DNA of 42,834 bases from Cyclobacteriaceae bacterium (GCA_947458475.1 CANGZP010000015.1:1-42834); one strand, 5' to 3'; shown: positions 25,120 to 35,002, numbered from the stretch's first letter. Notes: generated by a model from the sequence alone, not told the origin. Translations and numbers: made by a program.

Positions 25120-27207
25120 ATGCGAAAAATCCTTGTCCTTATTTTTTTATGGTTTTCTACGCCTGCATTGGCGCAGAAGGTCATGGAATTGGATCAGCGC
25201 AAAACCATTCAGGTGAATGGACAAGTCCTGCCGAATGGGTTTTCGCTGGGGATCAATTCGGCCCAGATTCAAACGATGGACCTAACTGGGGATGGGAAAG
25301 AGGAGTGGGTCGTCTGGGACATCAATTCCCGGCAACTTCAGGTTTTCGAAAAAACAGGGGAACAGTTTCGTGTCCGCCCCGAACTCAGCTACTTTTTTCC
25401 ATCGGAGATCAGTGGATTTTTACTGTTGGTTGACTTTGATCGGGATGGTAAAAAGGACTTGTTTACCTCGACTCCACTGGGCATCCGTGCCTACCGTAAT
25501 ACCGCTTCTGGGGCTCAGATTTCTTGGACACTGGCCCAAAATTTTCTCCGTTTGGAGGGAGCCAATAACATCCCCGCCAACAATCTGGATACCCCGCTAC
25601 TGCAAGACTTGGATGGCGATGGGGATTTGGACTTGCTGCTCTTCAATTTTGCCGTAGGCGACTACCTGGAATACTACCGCAATACCTCTGTGGAGCGCAA
25701 GGGGACTCCCGATATCGATGGCTTTGCCTTCCCGGTTCGGCATTGGGGCAACTTTGAGTTTTGTGCCTGTAATCAAATTAGCTTTGGGCTGACCTGTGAT
25801 GGCAGAACCCTAACTACACCTGCAGCACCACTAGATCAAGCCCGTATCCAACATGCAGGAGGACATAGCATCCTGTATCGTGACTTTACAGGAGATGGAA
25901 TCCCTGACCTTCTCTTGGGGAGAGAAGAATGCAGTACCCTTTATTTTCTACCCAATTCGGGTACTGCAGTAAGTCCTCGCTTTACTTCTTTTTCAAATCA
26001 AGTTCCAGGATTCGGTTCCTTGCCCGTATTTCCAAGATTCCATCTGGGACAGTTTCTCGATGAATCCCTAGTGGTCAGTTTGAATACCAACGAAACAGCC
26101 GCTCCTTTTGGCATTGATTTTTCCCAGTCGATCGTCAAACTGGAGAAAGCTTCCGGAATCCCGCGTCCGATCCTCCAAAATCAAGTGTTGGATCTTGGCG
26201 AAAATACGCGTCCATTTTTTAGCGGAACTGCCTTTTCGGGAGAGCTGTTGCTGACCGCTAATGCGAAAAAAGGAGATAAAATTGTCGGTCAAGCCTTTCG
26301 TTTCCGCTACTCAGGGAGCCAATTTGAGCTTCTGGACTCGGATTATTTGGGGTTAGCTGCATTGGAACTCCTGGATCTTTCCCTGCTTGAATTTTCATCC
26401 AGCAGCAAGGAAGTCGTTGTTTTTACCACCGGTACCCGTAGGAGCAGCACAGGAATCCCAACACCCGTTTTGCTGCGAAAGGAAGGGGCTTCTTGGGTTG
26501 ATTTTTCCTTGTCAGGCTTAAGTCTACAGTTGGGCGATCAGCTTTTGTTTTTTAGTTACCAAGGTAAGGACGAACTGCTTGTAGCTTCTTCCACTGGGAC
26601 GCTGACACGCTATGAGGTAGACCTTGTCGCAAAAAAGGCAGTTCGAAAGACCGCTAATTTTCTTGGATTTCAAGACAATCCTGCCAATCGAAATCTGAGC
26701 ATTGCAGTACGAAGCAAGGATCAGCCAGAATTGTATACCGTAGACCAAACGGGCAGAATTTACCGAATTCGAGACTTTCTGAATGTGCCTATACGGGAGG
26801 AGGTGCTCGTTCGCATCCAAAACCAAGATGTTCCCCTACGCCTGGGTCGTTCCACCTGGCTCGCTTCGGTGAAGTCTACTTTGGGTGAGGAAGAGGATTT
26901 GATTCTCGGTACCCGTGGAGGGGGGCTGATTTACCTCAGCGCTGTACTTTCAGACGGAGAACCTGAAGCAGAATTTTTAGTGAGCAGTTTTCCCAATCCA
27001 ACATCTGGGGCCTTCCAGGTAGTTTCTAGCCTTTCTGCTACGGCCCGCTTGGTCTCTAGTTTGGGTCAAGTGATTCTCCAAGATGTAGTGGTTCCTGCGA
27101 GACAAGCCGTTCGGATCGATGCAGGCACCCTTGCTCCAGGGCTTTATTTCTTACAGCTTGTGTCTGCCGATCAGCGGATGCTGGTTCGAAAAATCTTGGT
27201 AAACTAA
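25120..27207 (+). CDS. FG-GAP repeat protein with type A type IX secretion sorting domain
   Basis: This 695-residue exported protein has a signal peptide (about 1-19, ending ALAQ). The N-terminal half has FG-GAP/VCBS-like calcium motifs (DLTGDGKEE, DFDRDGKKD, DLDGDGDLD, DFTGDGIPD), suggesting a beta-propeller. The last about 75 residues form a type IX sorting domain: SSFPNPTSGAFQV, an inner SLGQVILQDVV strand and GLYFLQLVS...VRKILVN. It is therefore predicted to cross the outer membrane by the type IX system and be anchored or released at the surface. Function is unknown; binding or adhesion is a guess. The porT gene in this window belongs to the same secretion route. Confidence 0.88.
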   Translation: MRKILVLIFLWFSTPALAQKVMELDQRKTIQVNGQVLPNGFSLGINSAQIQTMDLTGDGKEEWVVWDINSRQLQVFEKTGEQFRVRPELSYFFPSEISGFLLLVDFDRDGKKDLFTSTPLGIRAYRNTASGAQISWTLAQNFLRLEGANNIPANNLDTPLLQDLDGDGDLDLLLFNFAVGDYLEYYRNTSVERKGTPDIDGFAFPVRHWGNFEFCACNQISFGLTCDGRTLTTPAAPLDQARIQHAGGHSILYRDFTGDGIPDLLLGREECSTLYFLPNSGTAVSPRFTSFSNQVPGFGSLPVFPRFHLGQFLDESLVVSLNTNETAAPFGIDFSQSIVKLEKASGIPRPILQNQVLDLGENTRPFFSGTAFSGELLLTANAKKGDKIVGQAFRFRYSGSQFELLDSDYLGLAALELLDLSLLEFSSSSKEVVVFTTGTRRSSTGIPTPVLLRKEGASWVDFSLSGLSLQLGDQLLFFSYQGKDELLVASSTGTLTRYEVDLVAKKAVRKTANFLGFQDNPANRNLSIAVRSKDQPELYTVDQTGRIYRIRDFLNVPIREEVLVRIQNQDVPLRLGRSTWLASVKSTLGEEEDLILGTRGGGLIYLSAVLSDGEPEAEFLVSSFPNPTSGAFQVVSSLSATARLVSSLGQVILQDVVVPARQAVRIDAGTLAPGLYFLQLVSADQRMLVRKILVN

Positions 27208-27261
27208 GCCCTCGGTATTTTTAGGGATCCTTGTCGCATTTTTCATCAATTCTGTCAGCGG

Positions 27262-27293
27262 TTTGCCAACCTAAACCAAAAAAGCTAGTTTAG
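27262..27293 (+). promoter_or_regulatory. Promoter of the amidohydrolase gene
   Basis: TTTG (27262-27265), a 20-bp spacer and TAGTTTAG (27286-27293, 7 of 8 to TAnnTTTG) lie 19 nt upstream of the ATG at 27313. Spacing fits the Bacteroidota pattern. Confidence 0.5.
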
Positions 27294-27312
27294 AAATTCA
27301 AATCTACGCTAC

Positions 27313-29013
27313 ATGAAAAATATTCTTTTTGCAGGCCTCAGCCTTCTACTTCTGTGGAGCTGCCAATCTGGGCCAGCACCTGCTGATCAAGTCTTTATCA
27401 ATGGAATTGTCTACACCGTGGACGAATCCAATCCCAAGGTGGAGGCAGTGGCCGTCAAAGATGGATTAATCCTCGCGGTCGGCACCACAGCAGAAATTCA
27501 GGCCTACGTGGGGGGTGATACCGAGGTGATTGACCTTCAAGGCAAGACCATGACGCCAGGAATCATTGAGTCTCATGCGCATTTGATGGGTATCGGATAC
27601 AATAAACTTGAAATTGACTTGATGGGGGTGAAGACCTATGAGGAATTGATCCAAAAAGTAGGGGAAGCAGCTGCCACCGCCAAGCCAGGAGACTGGATCA
27701 CAGGCAGGGGATGGCATCAGGACAAGTGGATCAAAATGCCTGAAAAGACCGTCAAGGGCTTTCAAACGCACGATGCACTCAGTGCCGTGAGCCCCAATAA
27801 TCCCGTTTACCTTGCCCATGCCTCTGGACATGCCTCTTTTGTCAATCAAAAGGCGATGGATATGGCAGGCATCACCCCTTTGCGCAGCGAAACACCCACT
27901 CAAGAAGTGGAGGGTGGAGAGGTATTGAGAGATGAGCTCGGCAATCCTACGGGGGTATTGGTGGAGCGTGCTTCCACTTTGGTCAGCAAGTTAATTCCTG
28001 AAACTACCCCAGAAAAAGACGAAGAGGCCTTGACCTTAGCCTTGCAAGAACTTGCCGAAAAGGGCATCACTTCCTTTCACGATGCAGGATCAGGCCAGGA
28101 GGTCATCGACTTGGTTCAGAAGTTTCAAAAAGAAGGCAAGCTCACCGCCCGCATGTACATCATGCTTACCGGCAGGCAGCCCGACTTGTTGGAAGCTTGG
28201 TATAAAAAAGGGCCGATGATTGACCCCAACCACTGGGTGACCGTTCGTTCCATCAAACTCAATTGCGATGGGGCATTGGGTCCTTGGGGAGCATGGTTGT
28301 TGGAAGATTATTCAGATAAGCCGGGCCATCGTGGCCACGAAACCTTGCCCATGTCAGTGGTTACAGAAGTCTCAGAGCGAGCGCTGCCACTTGGATTCCA
28401 GGTTTGTGCTCATGCCATTGGCGATCGTGCCAATCAGGAGATTTTGGATCGATTTGAAGCCGCGTTGGCAAAAAATCCAAAAGCTACCGACCACCGTTTC
28501 CGCATCGAGCATGCGCAGCACCTGCATCCTGACGATATCCCTCGCTTTGGGAAGTTGGGCGTGATTGCCGCCATGCAGGCGATTCACTTGAGTTCGGACC
28601 GCCCTTGGGCCATCGATAGACTAGGCGAGAAGCGCATCATCGATGGGGCCTACGTGTGGCAGAGTCTGTTTAAAACTGGTGCACGCATTGCCAATGGTAC
28701 CGATGCTCCCGTAGAACCCGTAGATCCGCTCCCATCGTTTTATGCTTCCGTGACCCGCAAGACTCTTCAGGGACTGCCAGAAGGAGGCTACGAAGGAGAT
28801 CAAAAAATGACCCGGGAGCAGGCACTCAAGTCCTATACTTTGGATGGAGCCTATGCCGAATTTGAAGAGAAATTCAAGGGCTCCATTGAGGTGGGCAAAG
28901 CCGCTGACTTTACGGTTTATGACAAAAACATCATGGAAATTCCGGAAGATGAAATCCTGCAAGCCAAGGTACAGTTGACCGTGGTAGGAGGAAAAGTGGT
29001 GTACAAAAAGTAA
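27313..29013 (+). CDS. Amidohydrolase family lipoprotein (YtcJ-like, Amidohydro_3)
   Basis: This is a 566-residue metal-dependent hydrolase. A lipoprotein signal ends at Cys17 (LLLLWSC), so it is membrane-anchored outside the cytosol. The metal motif HAH (88-90, in TPGIIESHAHL) is followed by GRGWHQDKW, the CAHAIGDRANQ motif, RIEHAQ and GTDAPVEPVDPL, the order found in YtcJ-like proteins. Members hydrolyse amide or formyl-like bonds, but the substrate is rarely known. Residues after the lipid cysteine (QSGPAP) are not acidic, which argues against surface export. A strong terminator follows, so it is monocistronic. Confidence 0.92.
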   Translation: MKNILFAGLSLLLLWSCQSGPAPADQVFINGIVYTVDESNPKVEAVAVKDGLILAVGTTAEIQAYVGGDTEVIDLQGKTMTPGIIESHAHLMGIGYNKLEIDLMGVKTYEELIQKVGEAAATAKPGDWITGRGWHQDKWIKMPEKTVKGFQTHDALSAVSPNNPVYLAHASGHASFVNQKAMDMAGITPLRSETPTQEVEGGEVLRDELGNPTGVLVERASTLVSKLIPETTPEKDEEALTLALQELAEKGITSFHDAGSGQEVIDLVQKFQKEGKLTARMYIMLTGRQPDLLEAWYKKGPMIDPNHWVTVRSIKLNCDGALGPWGAWLLEDYSDKPGHRGHETLPMSVVTEVSERALPLGFQVCAHAIGDRANQEILDRFEAALAKNPKATDHRFRIEHAQHLHPDDIPRFGKLGVIAAMQAIHLSSDRPWAIDRLGEKRIIDGAYVWQSLFKTGARIANGTDAPVEPVDPLPSFYASVTRKTLQGLPEGGYEGDQKMTREQALKSYTLDGAYAEFEEKFKGSIEVGKAADFTVYDKNIMEIPEDEILQAKVQLTVVGGKVVYKK

Positions 29014-29037
29014 CAAACCTACCCAACTCATCTTACG

Positions 29038-29075
29038 AAGGCCTGTCAGATTTTAATGCTGACAGGCCTTTTTTT
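29038..29075 (+). terminator. Intrinsic terminator after the amidohydrolase gene
   Basis: A perfect 12-bp stem (29038-29049 with 29059-29070) with a 9-nt loop is followed by seven T. It is 25 nt after the stop codon. Confidence 0.92.
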
Positions 29076-29136
29076 AAATTTTTTTAGGTATATTTATCTA
29101 CTTGGTCAAGGTGAAATAGCTCTTAATTTAATCCCT

Positions 29137-29298
29137 ATGCCTATCTATTTAAGGTTAATCCTTTATGCAGTAAGCTTCGCAGTGCTGTTTTACAATCCGT
29201 TTGTCGCCTTTGTTCTTTTAATTGGAACACATGGATTAGTCTGGTATTTCGAGAAAAAGAGGGTTATCGAATCACAGAAAAATCCTAGTCAAAAGTAA
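29137..29298 (+). CDS. Tiny membrane protein, unknown
   Basis: MPIYLRL starts a 53-residue protein with two hydrophobic segments (about 5-17 and 19-35) and a charged C-tail (EKKRVIESQKNPSQK). The frame is open further up to an ATG at 29056, but that lies inside the terminator hairpin, so I use 29137. TATATTTA (29089-29096, 7 of 8 to the -7 box) lies upstream. No family is recognised. Its identity as a gene rests on start position, hydrophobic pattern and pairing with the next small membrane gene. Confidence 0.55.
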   Translation: MPIYLRLILYAVSFAVLFYNPFVAFVLLIGTHGLVWYFEKKRVIESQKNPSQK

Positions 29299-29342
29299 AG
29301 AACTAGTCAGATCATTCCCTAAAGTTATTCACCTATACAGCT

Positions 29343-29525
29343 ATGGAAATTATAATTGGACTGCTGCTCGCCTTAAATATTTGGGCCATCATCTATGCCC
29401 TTTACGACATCAACAAGAAGAATTTCCAAAAACCGAGGCAGGTGAACATGGGCTGGGTTTGGGTCGTTCTTCTTTTTCAAGGAGTTGGGTCCTTGATTTA
29501 CTTTTCAAGTAAGGAGCGGAAGTAG
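29343..29525 (+). CDS. PLDc_N-like small membrane protein
   Basis: The 60-residue product fits the short PLDc_N (phospholipase D/cardiolipin synthase N-terminal) domain family. It has a first helix (MEIIIGLLLALNIWAIIYAL), then a DI-x-basic linker (YDINKKNFQK) and a second helix after W (VNMGWVWVVLLFQGVGSLIYF) with a basic end. Stand-alone copies are common in Bacteroidota; their role is unknown. It lies 44 bp after the previous tiny gene and may be co-transcribed with it. Confidence 0.72.
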   Translation: MEIIIGLLLALNIWAIIYALYDINKKNFQKPRQVNMGWVWVVLLFQGVGSLIYFSSKERK

Positions 29526-29715
29526 GTTTCTGCTTAAGTAAGCACTGCCTTCCTTTGCCTCTTTTTTACCTAATCTTCTTTTAAACGATTCTATTTTTTG
29601 GAAATCGATAAGGGTGATCAATTGATCCCCCTGATTTTTCTGTAGGTGTTGTTGCTTTCTGTTTTGTGGTGTTGTGAAAATCTCATAATATACCTGCTCA
29701 TAAGCACCTCACCCA

Positions 29716-32643
29716 ATGAAAAAAATCTTCCTTCTCTGCCTTCTTTCGTTGGCTTTAATCTACTTGGCGCAGGCACAAGTTCAGGCACCCGTATCGATGT
29801 CCTGGAAAGACGTAGCCACTTGGAAATCCATGCCCAGCTCTGGATTCAAACTTTCTCCCGATGGGCAATGGATGGCCTATGTGCTCACAGGCATTGAATC
29901 CGACGGGGAATTGATTCTCCAAAAAGTGGCCGACCCAAGCAGTAAAAAGTCTTTTCCAATCGGGAATACTTCCTTCGCCAGCTTTGAGTTTAGCGACAAC
30001 AGCCAGTGGATTGCCTTCAAAGAATTTCCCAAGTTCACCGAAAAGCAGGCCAATGAAAAAGCCAATGGAAAGCCGCTCAAGGAAAAACTCCACCTGATTC
30101 AATTGGCCTCTGGAGATAAAAAGACCTTCGCGGGCATTTCAGGGTATTACTTTAATGGCGAGGCAGCATCCCACCTGCTGATGACACTTGTAAAGGAAGG
30201 TAATGGAGATTCCAAAGGCTCGGATGTATTGCTGTATCACCTTGCCACAGGCAAATCCCAAAACCTGGGTAATGTCCGTGAGCAGGCTGTAAATAAAAAA
30301 GGCAGCCATCTCGCCTATACCGTAGATGCAGCCAACTCTCAAGGCAATGGACTCTACCTACTCACCTTGGCGAGCAACAGCGTATCGGTTCTAGATTCGG
30401 ATGAAGCAGGATACCAGGGCATCAACTGGACGGATAAGGGGGATGCCTTTGTAGCGCTCAAATTCAAAAAAGATAAGAAATACAAACAAGAAAAAGGGGC
30501 TGTGCTTGGCGTGAAAAACCTGTCCAATCCCCAGGTCACACTGTTCGATCCCGCAGCAGATAGCCTAGGATTTGATCAAACTTACACCATCAGCCCCAAC
30601 AAACGGCCGATGTGGTCGGATGACCTGACGCGCCTCTTCTATGGAATTCACCCGCTGGTGTTGGTGGAGAAAGTAAAAGCGAAGCAGGAGGTAAACCAAG
30701 ATTCAGTGCTACAAGTCGAGGTGGCTAATCTCGAAAAAATTAAGGCTGATTCCACCATCAAGTCTGTTTCAGATCTTCAAAAAGCCATTGCCAAACTCAA
30801 TACCGGAGCCTCTCCAGAGAAGAAGGCCTCAGGCGCCAAGAAGCCTGAGATGACCATCTGGCATTGGGAAGATGACCGAATGCAATCCCGACAGCAGGTG
30901 ATGGAGGGGATGGATAAAAACGCGAGTTTCTGGGCAGTGTATGACCCGTCTACCAAAACCCATTTGGCATTGCAAGACAGCAGCCTTTGGGAACTCAATC
31001 TTTTGCCACAGCAACGCCATGCACTAGGATCAGATCCAGGGGCCTATGAATTGGACAATAACCTGAACGGACAGACTTACCTCGATTATTACCTCGTCGA
31101 TGTGGCTACTGGTGCCAAGACCTTACTCCTAGAGAAATTTTACCAGCCTACCTTTGCCTCCATGCCTCGGCCCTCTACCGATGGTAAAAAGTTGCTCTAT
31201 GGCAAGGATGGGCATTTTTATACCTACGATATCCTTGCGCAAACCCACAACAACTTGACCGAGAAGCTTCCGATCTCCGTGGTAGATGTGGATGAAGATG
31301 AAAACCTCGATAAGCCACTCCACAACCCGCTCGGCTGGAGTAGCGATAGCAAGTATGTGTTGATCCGAGATGGATGGGACATTTGGCAAATTCCAATGTC
31401 CAACAAAGAAGCCTCCACCAACCTCACCCAAAACGGGAAAGCCCAGCACATTCGGTACCAGTACCGGGTCAACTTGAACGCGGATGAAAAAGGGATAGAT
31501 CTAAGCAAACCGGTGTACATTCGTCTCTATGGGGAGCGAAACAAAAAAACAGGAATCGGTACGCTTTCCCCTGCCAAAGCGGGTCTTGCCCCAGGGCTGA
31601 AGGTGCTACTTTGGGAAGATGCGAATATCCAAGGGTTAGCGAAAGCCAAAAAGGCAGGGGTATTTACCTACACCAAAGAAAAGTTTAACCAGCCAACCCA
31701 AGTATTCCTTACCGATGCCAGCTTGAGCAACGCCAAGCAGGTGACCGAAAATGCCCCCGATGCAGGCAAGTTTGCCTGGTCTTCTGGAGTTAAGTTGGTG
31801 GACTACGTGACTGCCAAGGGAGATTCCCTACAAGCGGCGCTGTTGCTTCCTGCTGGTTATCAGGAAGGGAAAAGTTACCCCACCATCATTTACTACTACG
31901 AGAAGCTCTCCCAAAACCTGCACAACTGGTCCAATCCATCCTATAGCGGTACGGGTTGGAATCCTAGCGTCTACACGAGCAACGGCTATGCGGTGCTGAT
32001 GCCAGACATTGTGTACAAATTGGATGATCCGGGTATGTCAGCCCTTTGGGCGGTGCTCCCTGCGGTAGATGCTGCCATCCAAACAGGCGTGGTTGATCCC
32101 AACAAGATGGGGCTCCATGGACACAGCTGGGGAGGTTACCAAACTTCCTTCTTGATCACCCAGACCAACCGGTTCAAGGCTGCTGCTGCCGGTGCTCCAC
32201 TCACCAACATGATTTCCATGTACGACCTCATTTACTGGAATACTGGCGAAGCCAACATGACCATTTTTGAATCTTCTCAAGGAAGATTTTTGGGAGGTCC
32301 TTGGGAAAATTGGGATGCCTACGAACGCAATAGCCCCATTTACCACGTCAAAAACGTACAAACACCGCTGCTGATGCTCCACAACGACAAGGATGGAGCG
32401 GTGGACTTTACCCAAGGAATCGAGTTTTACAATGCCTTGCGTCGCCTCAAGAAACCAGTAATCCTAGTGCAGTATCTCGGAGAAAACCATGGACTCGGCA
32501 AACTGGAAAACCGAAAGGATTACAGCGTACGGATGATGGAATTCTTTGATCACCACCTCAAAGGGCTACCGGCTCCAGCATGGATGGAAAAAGGAGTGCC
32601 TCGATTGAAGTTGGGAGATCACTTGGACGAAAGAGCGTTTTGA
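29716..32643 (+). CDS. S9 family prolyl-oligopeptidase-type peptidase, exported
   Basis: This 975-residue serine peptidase has a signal peptide (about 1-21, ending AQAQ). The long N-terminal part is a beta-propeller that screens substrates. The C-terminal alpha/beta-hydrolase domain has nucleophile Ser804 in GHSWGGY, acid Asp893 in LHNDKDGAV and base His925 in GENHGL. The whole is larger than the usual 600-850 residues, owing to an extended propeller with a Lys-rich insertion near residues 310-385. It should cleave peptides in the periplasm or at the surface. The gene stands alone and ends before a bidirectional terminator. Confidence 0.93.
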   Translation: MKKIFLLCLLSLALIYLAQAQVQAPVSMSWKDVATWKSMPSSGFKLSPDGQWMAYVLTGIESDGELILQKVADPSSKKSFPIGNTSFASFEFSDNSQWIAFKEFPKFTEKQANEKANGKPLKEKLHLIQLASGDKKTFAGISGYYFNGEAASHLLMTLVKEGNGDSKGSDVLLYHLATGKSQNLGNVREQAVNKKGSHLAYTVDAANSQGNGLYLLTLASNSVSVLDSDEAGYQGINWTDKGDAFVALKFKKDKKYKQEKGAVLGVKNLSNPQVTLFDPAADSLGFDQTYTISPNKRPMWSDDLTRLFYGIHPLVLVEKVKAKQEVNQDSVLQVEVANLEKIKADSTIKSVSDLQKAIAKLNTGASPEKKASGAKKPEMTIWHWEDDRMQSRQQVMEGMDKNASFWAVYDPSTKTHLALQDSSLWELNLLPQQRHALGSDPGAYELDNNLNGQTYLDYYLVDVATGAKTLLLEKFYQPTFASMPRPSTDGKKLLYGKDGHFYTYDILAQTHNNLTEKLPISVVDVDEDENLDKPLHNPLGWSSDSKYVLIRDGWDIWQIPMSNKEASTNLTQNGKAQHIRYQYRVNLNADEKGIDLSKPVYIRLYGERNKKTGIGTLSPAKAGLAPGLKVLLWEDANIQGLAKAKKAGVFTYTKEKFNQPTQVFLTDASLSNAKQVTENAPDAGKFAWSSGVKLVDYVTAKGDSLQAALLLPAGYQEGKSYPTIIYYYEKLSQNLHNWSNPSYSGTGWNPSVYTSNGYAVLMPDIVYKLDDPGMSALWAVLPAVDAAIQTGVVDPNKMGLHGHSWGGYQTSFLITQTNRFKAAAAGAPLTNMISMYDLIYWNTGEANMTIFESSQGRFLGGPWENWDAYERNSPIYHVKNVQTPLLMLHNDKDGAVDFTQGIEFYNALRRLKKPVILVQYLGENHGLGKLENRKDYSVRMMEFFDHHLKGLPAPAWMEKGVPRLKLGDHLDERAF

Positions 32644-32690
32644 TGTTTTGAATCCGGATTTCAGCTAGGTAGTCCATCACTAACCCAAAA

Positions 32691-32728
32691 AAATGAATCC
32701 CTCGACTTTAGCCGAGGGATTCATTTTT
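32691..32728. terminator. Bidirectional intrinsic terminator
   Basis: A perfect 14-bp stem (32691-32704 with 32713-32726) with an 8-nt loop has A-runs on the left and T-runs on the right. It can therefore stop both the S9 peptidase transcript (plus) and the PQQ dehydrogenase transcript (minus) of this convergent pair. Confidence 0.92.
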
Positions 32729-32765
32729 GTTACCCATAGCTGGGCATCATTTTCACGTCCACAGG

Positions 32766-34880
32766 TTAGTCCGGTAAGGCAAAAGCCACGTAAGCATCCC
32801 CACTTTTGGTACCTTTCCCACCTCCGCAGGCAATGACAAGGTATTGCTTTCCATTTCTTTCATAAACCGCTGGGGTGGCATGCCCTGCTGCTGGCAGCTG
32901 CGCTTCCCAAAGGAGTTTGCCAGTTTCCTTATCAAAAGCCCGGATTTTTTCATCCTTGGTGGCAGCGATAAAGAGGAGACCACCGGCAGTGACCACTGGT
33001 CCTCCGTAGTTTTCGATGCCCGTATTTTCGATTCCCATTGCCTTTAGCGAATCCACAGATCCAAGCGGGATTTGCCACTTTTTCAAGCCAGTTTTCATGT
33101 CGATGGCAGTCAATAGGCCCCAAGGAGGGTTGGAACCATAGATTCCCTCTTTGGTGGTAAGCCGCTTGTATCCCTTCATGTAGTAGCGCGGGTAAAGTTT
33201 GGAGCTTTCGGTTTCCAGTTCTTTTTTGTTTTCTTCATCGGCCTTGCCTAGCAAGTAATCCACTAAAACGCCCCGTTCTTCCACAGAAATATGGGAGAAC
33301 GAAGGCATCGCCCCTCGTCCTTTTTGAAGCAAGAGACTCAATGAATTGGCATCATATTTTTCTTCGAGACCAATCAAACTTGGAACAGCCGGAGGATTTC
33401 CCTTTCGATCCAAACCATGACAATTCCCACAGTAATTGGTATAAATGGATTGACCTACCCCGCCAAAGTTGGCATTTGGAGTCATCTCCATAAGCCATGG
33501 AATTTGATTGGCATTCACATAGAGGGTTTGGGATTCGGGATCAAAGGATGCGCCACCCCATTCACCGCCTCCATCCATGCCTGGAAAAAGTACGAGCGAC
33601 TTTTCTGGATGTGGAGGCGCCCAGGTGTTCCCAAAAATGGCATTTGAAAGCTGGTCACGAATGTCCTTTTCCCATTCAGGGGTCAGATTGAGGATGCTTT
33701 TTTCTTCAAAAACCAGGTTCATAAACGGTTCTGGCAAGGAAGGAATGGGCTGGGTTTTCGAACTTAGCTCTCCTGGCATTTGGGATTGGGTGACGGGAGT
33801 TTCAACGATCGGCCAGATGGGTTTTCCTGTTTCCCGATCAAAAACGTAGGTATATCCTTGTTTGGAAATTTGCGCCACAGCATCAATCCATTTGCCGTCT
33901 TTTTGGATTCGAATCAGGTTGGGGTTGGCAGGGAAGTCTCGATCCCAGACATCATGGTGAACAGCCTGAAAATGCCAGATTCGCTTTCCAGTTCGGGCAT
34001 CAAGAGCAAGAAGCGAATTTGCATACAGGTTGTCACCGTTTCGGTAGCCGCCCCAGAAATCATAGGTAGCCGATCCCGTGGGGACAAAAACAATCCCCCT
34101 CCCATAATCCAAGGTCATTCCCGCCCAGTTGTTGGCTCCACCTATTTTCCGAATGTGTTTCGGATCCCAGGTTTCGTACCCAGGCTCGCCGGCTTGTGGT
34201 ATGGTATGGAAAATCCATTCCCGCTTCCCGGTTTTTACATTGTAGGCCCGAACATGTCCTGGAGCTGCATCCAGTCCCTCAGAAAGGCGCATCCCCAGAA
34301 TTAATTTGTCTTCAAATACAACTCCTGGAGAATTGGAGACGATCAGGAAATCTTCCGAGTCGTGATCTAGATCTTTCCGAAGATCTACTTTTCCTTGATC
34401 TCCGAAAGTCAAAATTGGCTCCCCTGTCAGCGCATTTACTGCCATCAACCAGTTGCCTGCTGTAAATAAAATCCGCTTATCCTTCCCCTCTTCCCAGTAG
34501 CTTACCCCACGGTTGGTGCCTGCCCAGGAGTTTTCCCCTCCCAATAGGGTGAACGGATCAAAACGCCAGACTTCTTCTCCTGTGGCCGCATTGAGCGCAA
34601 AAACATTCAGCTTGGGTGTGGTGCCATACAGCAGGTCGCCCACGAGGATGGGCTGGCATTGGATCTGGCTTCGCTCTGTGGCATCACCGGTATGATAGGT
34701 CCAGGCTACTTCGAGTTGGGCTACGTTTTCTTTGTTGATTTGAGTCAATGCCGAATACCTCGAACCATCTTCAGGCCCGCCATAGTGCGACCAATCGGTG
34801 TAGTCGATTTTGCTGGCTTTTTGGCTACAGGATAAGGCAAAAAGGCAGAAGACAACAAAAAGAGATTTTGTGAAGGCCAT
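32766..34880 (-). CDS. PQQ-dependent dehydrogenase with inserted cytochrome c domain, lipoprotein
   Basis: The 704-residue protein has a lipoprotein signal (FALSCSQ) and the eight-bladed quinoprotein propeller of the glucose/alcohol dehydrogenase type (WSHYGGPEDGSRYSALTQI at the start, repeated AxDxxTGxxxW blade motifs). A class I cytochrome c domain is inserted before the last blades: CGNCH at residues 484-488, with GAMPSFSH supplying the likely axial Met. It probably oxidises a sugar or alcohol in the periplasm and passes electrons to its own heme. No PQQ-biosynthesis gene is in the window. The cofactor must come from elsewhere in the genome or the medium. Confidence 0.93.
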   Translation of the reverse strand: MAFTKSLFVVFCLFALSCSQKASKIDYTDWSHYGGPEDGSRYSALTQINKENVAQLEVAWTYHTGDATERSQIQCQPILVGDLLYGTTPKLNVFALNAATGEEVWRFDPFTLLGGENSWAGTNRGVSYWEEGKDKRILFTAGNWLMAVNALTGEPILTFGDQGKVDLRKDLDHDSEDFLIVSNSPGVVFEDKLILGMRLSEGLDAAPGHVRAYNVKTGKREWIFHTIPQAGEPGYETWDPKHIRKIGGANNWAGMTLDYGRGIVFVPTGSATYDFWGGYRNGDNLYANSLLALDARTGKRIWHFQAVHHDVWDRDFPANPNLIRIQKDGKWIDAVAQISKQGYTYVFDRETGKPIWPIVETPVTQSQMPGELSSKTQPIPSLPEPFMNLVFEEKSILNLTPEWEKDIRDQLSNAIFGNTWAPPHPEKSLVLFPGMDGGGEWGGASFDPESQTLYVNANQIPWLMEMTPNANFGGVGQSIYTNYCGNCHGLDRKGNPPAVPSLIGLEEKYDANSLSLLLQKGRGAMPSFSHISVEERGVLVDYLLGKADEENKKELETESSKLYPRYYMKGYKRLTTKEGIYGSNPPWGLLTAIDMKTGLKKWQIPLGSVDSLKAMGIENTGIENYGGPVVTAGGLLFIAATKDEKIRAFDKETGKLLWEAQLPAAGHATPAVYERNGKQYLVIACGGGKGTKSGDAYVAFALPD

Positions 34881-35002
34881 TTGGGTGAATTTGGTGTCTG
34901 AAAATGGAAAGCTTTTGAATTACACCAAATTAGATAGAAAAAATTAAATCCGCAGCCCCTTTTTTTCTAGAGATTTTTGGGTTGAATTACCCAGAAAACC
35001 GA

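Noticed and set aside
25032..25184. N-terminal extension of murF from an ATG at 25184
   Set aside because: The 51 added residues have no MurF similarity and would overlap the promoter and first codons of the divergent gene at 25120.
29056..29136. Longer form of the tiny membrane protein starting at 29056
   Set aside because: The start lies in the loop of the amidohydrolase terminator, so the mRNA would begin within the hairpin; 29137 is a better start.
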